Assembly: GCF_029760915.1 (NCBI RefSeq)
Contig: NZ_CP121685.1
Coordinates: forward strand, 842,001 to 906,000
From: Olleya sp. YS
GTDB taxonomy: Bacteria > Bacteroidota > Bacteroidia > Flavobacteriales > Flavobacteriaceae
Direction of reading: 5' to 3'
Length of the DNA: 64,000 bases
Shown: piece by piece, positions 63,489 through 64,000 of the stretch
Layout of the letters: the number at the start of each line of letters is the position of its first letter
Numbering within the stretch: position 1 is the first letter of the stretch
Program-made: the position numbers and the translations under genes
Notes under the pieces: model-generated
The model's database searches: none
Told to the model about the DNA's origin: nothing
What the model saw: only the letters and a program-made list of their open reading frames with translations

Positions 63489-63818
63489 ATGATAAAAGTT
63501 TCTGATACAGCTAAAAAAAAGGTCATCGAGCTAATGAACGATGATGGCTTTAACCCAAGCACAGACTACGTTCGCGTGGGTGTCAAAAGTGGTGGTTGTT
63601 CTGGTTTGTCTTACGATTTAAAATTTGACAAACAAAAAGCAGAGGAAGATAAAGTTTTTGAAGATAATGCTATAAAAATTATTGTTGACAAAAAAAGCTT
63701 TTTGTACTTAATAGGAACTACTTTAGAATATTCAGGAGGATTAAACGGAACTGGTTTCGTGTTTAATAATCCTAATGCTAACCGTACTTGCGGTTGTGGT
63801 GAATCGTTTTCATTATAA
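63489..63818 (+). CDS. sufA: A-type Fe-S carrier (SufA/IscA-like)
   Basis: A 109-residue A-type iron-sulfur carrier protein of the HesB/IscA family. The conserved Cys ligands are Cys37 (GGCSGLSY) and Cys101/Cys103 (TCGCGES). It precedes sufB by 19 nt, the usual Bacteroidetes suf order, so SufA is more apt than IscA. It likely passes clusters made by SufBCD to apoproteins. Confidence 0.92.
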   Translation: MIKVSDTAKKKVIELMNDDGFNPSTDYVRVGVKSGGCSGLSYDLKFDKQKAEEDKVFEDNAIKIIVDKKSFLYLIGTTLEYSGGLNGTGFVFNNPNANRTCGCGESFSL

Positions 63819-63837
63819 TTTAATATAAAGACAAACT

Positions 63838-64000
63838 ATGTCAAAATATACAGAGGATGACCTTAGAGAAGAATTAAAAACCAAAGAATATGAATATGGT
63901 TTTTATACAGATATAGAATCTGAAACTTTTCCTATTGGTCTAAATGAAGATATTGTTCGTGCTATTTCTAAGAAAAAAGAAGAGCCTGAATGGATGACTA
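63838..64000 (+). CDS. sufB: SufB, Fe-S cluster scaffold subunit, 5' end only
   Basis: The first 54 codons are present before the right edge. The translation starts MSKYTEDDLREELKTKEYEYG and continues with ETFPIGLNEDIVRAISKKKEEPEWM, the recognisable SufB N-terminus (…PIGLNEDIVR.IS.KK.EPEWM). SufB is the scaffold in the SufBCD complex. The rest, and probably sufC/D/S, lie beyond the window. Confidence 0.92.
   Translation, partial: MSKYTEDDLREELKTKEYEYGFYTDIESETFPIGLNEDIVRAISKKKEEPEWMT

Noticed and set aside
1-64000. CRISPR arrays, tRNA/rRNA genes, insertion sequences, prophage
   Set aside because: I looked for regularly spaced repeats, cloverleaf-type segments and transposase or phage proteins and saw none; this was by eye, so a dedicated scan could still find small RNAs.

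Overview
The window looks like a chromosomal segment of a marine-type member of the Flavobacteriaceae (Bacteroidetes). The DNA is AT-rich. Promoters fit the Bacteroidetes form (TAnnTTTG at -7, sometimes TTG at -33) and Shine-Dalgarno sequences are largely absent. Lineage markers include type IX secretion (T9SS) C-terminal domains, a SusC-like TonB receptor, many lipoproteins, LytTR two-component systems, an S46 dipeptidyl peptidase and the b558-type succinate dehydrogenase. I see no tRNA, rRNA, CRISPR array, transposase, integrase or phage gene. No gene-free stretch exceeds 300 bases.

Layout. 1-1615: HEAT-repeat protein (cut by the left edge) and an LD-carboxypeptidase-like protein. 1816-4902: DUF1800/DUF1501 pair with a T9SS tail. 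5106-11662: metG, an unknown exported protein, tex and a histone-deacetylase-like hydrolase in one direction. 11659-14304 (minus): small exported protein, 7-TM protein, LytS-type kinase and LytTR regulator, tightly packed. 14554-20500: small membrane protein, DUF5689 lipoprotein, TonB receptor and a divergent endonuclease-like gene. 20554-25300 (minus): membrane protein, glyS, methyltransferase and two paralogous coiled-coil membrane proteins. 25460-30902: ComF-like protein, Ig-like lipoprotein, omega-amidase-like nitrilase, coiled-coil exported protein and a second LytTR system. 31090-36524: thioredoxin-fold/TPR protein, S46 peptidase, DinB-like lipoprotein and a membrane MutS-like ATPase. 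36583-41208: CRTAC1-like lipoprotein with a vanadium-haloperoxidase-like protein. 41235-45241 (minus): sdhC-sdhA-[DUF2846]-sdhB. 45349-49635: BNR/sortilin-type propeller and aminopeptidase P. 49737-50727: a compositionally distinct two-gene island (DUF5063 plus a membrane protein) ending in a long imperfect dyad. 50783-56968: ACT-like protein, small exported protein, BrnQ, serine hydrolase, alpha/beta hydrolase, small Cys protein and ThiL. 57144-63383: five-gene operon of two LVIVD/choice-of-anchor-B proteins, a propeller lipoprotein, MbnP and a di-haem MbnH/CCP-type peroxidase. 63489-64000: SufA/IscA-like protein and the start of sufB.

How it fits together. Most genes are housekeeping or envelope functions. 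The segments most likely to hold poorly described biology are the MbnP/MbnH operon with its surface proteins, the 7-TM-linked LytTR operon, and the cassette-like island with attC-like features at 49.7-50.7 kb.

Limits. All function calls come from motif and family recognition by eye; no database search was run. Promoter calls rest on the short TAnnTTTG motif, which occurs often by chance in AT-rich DNA; only those for glyS and sdhC also have a correctly spaced TTG.
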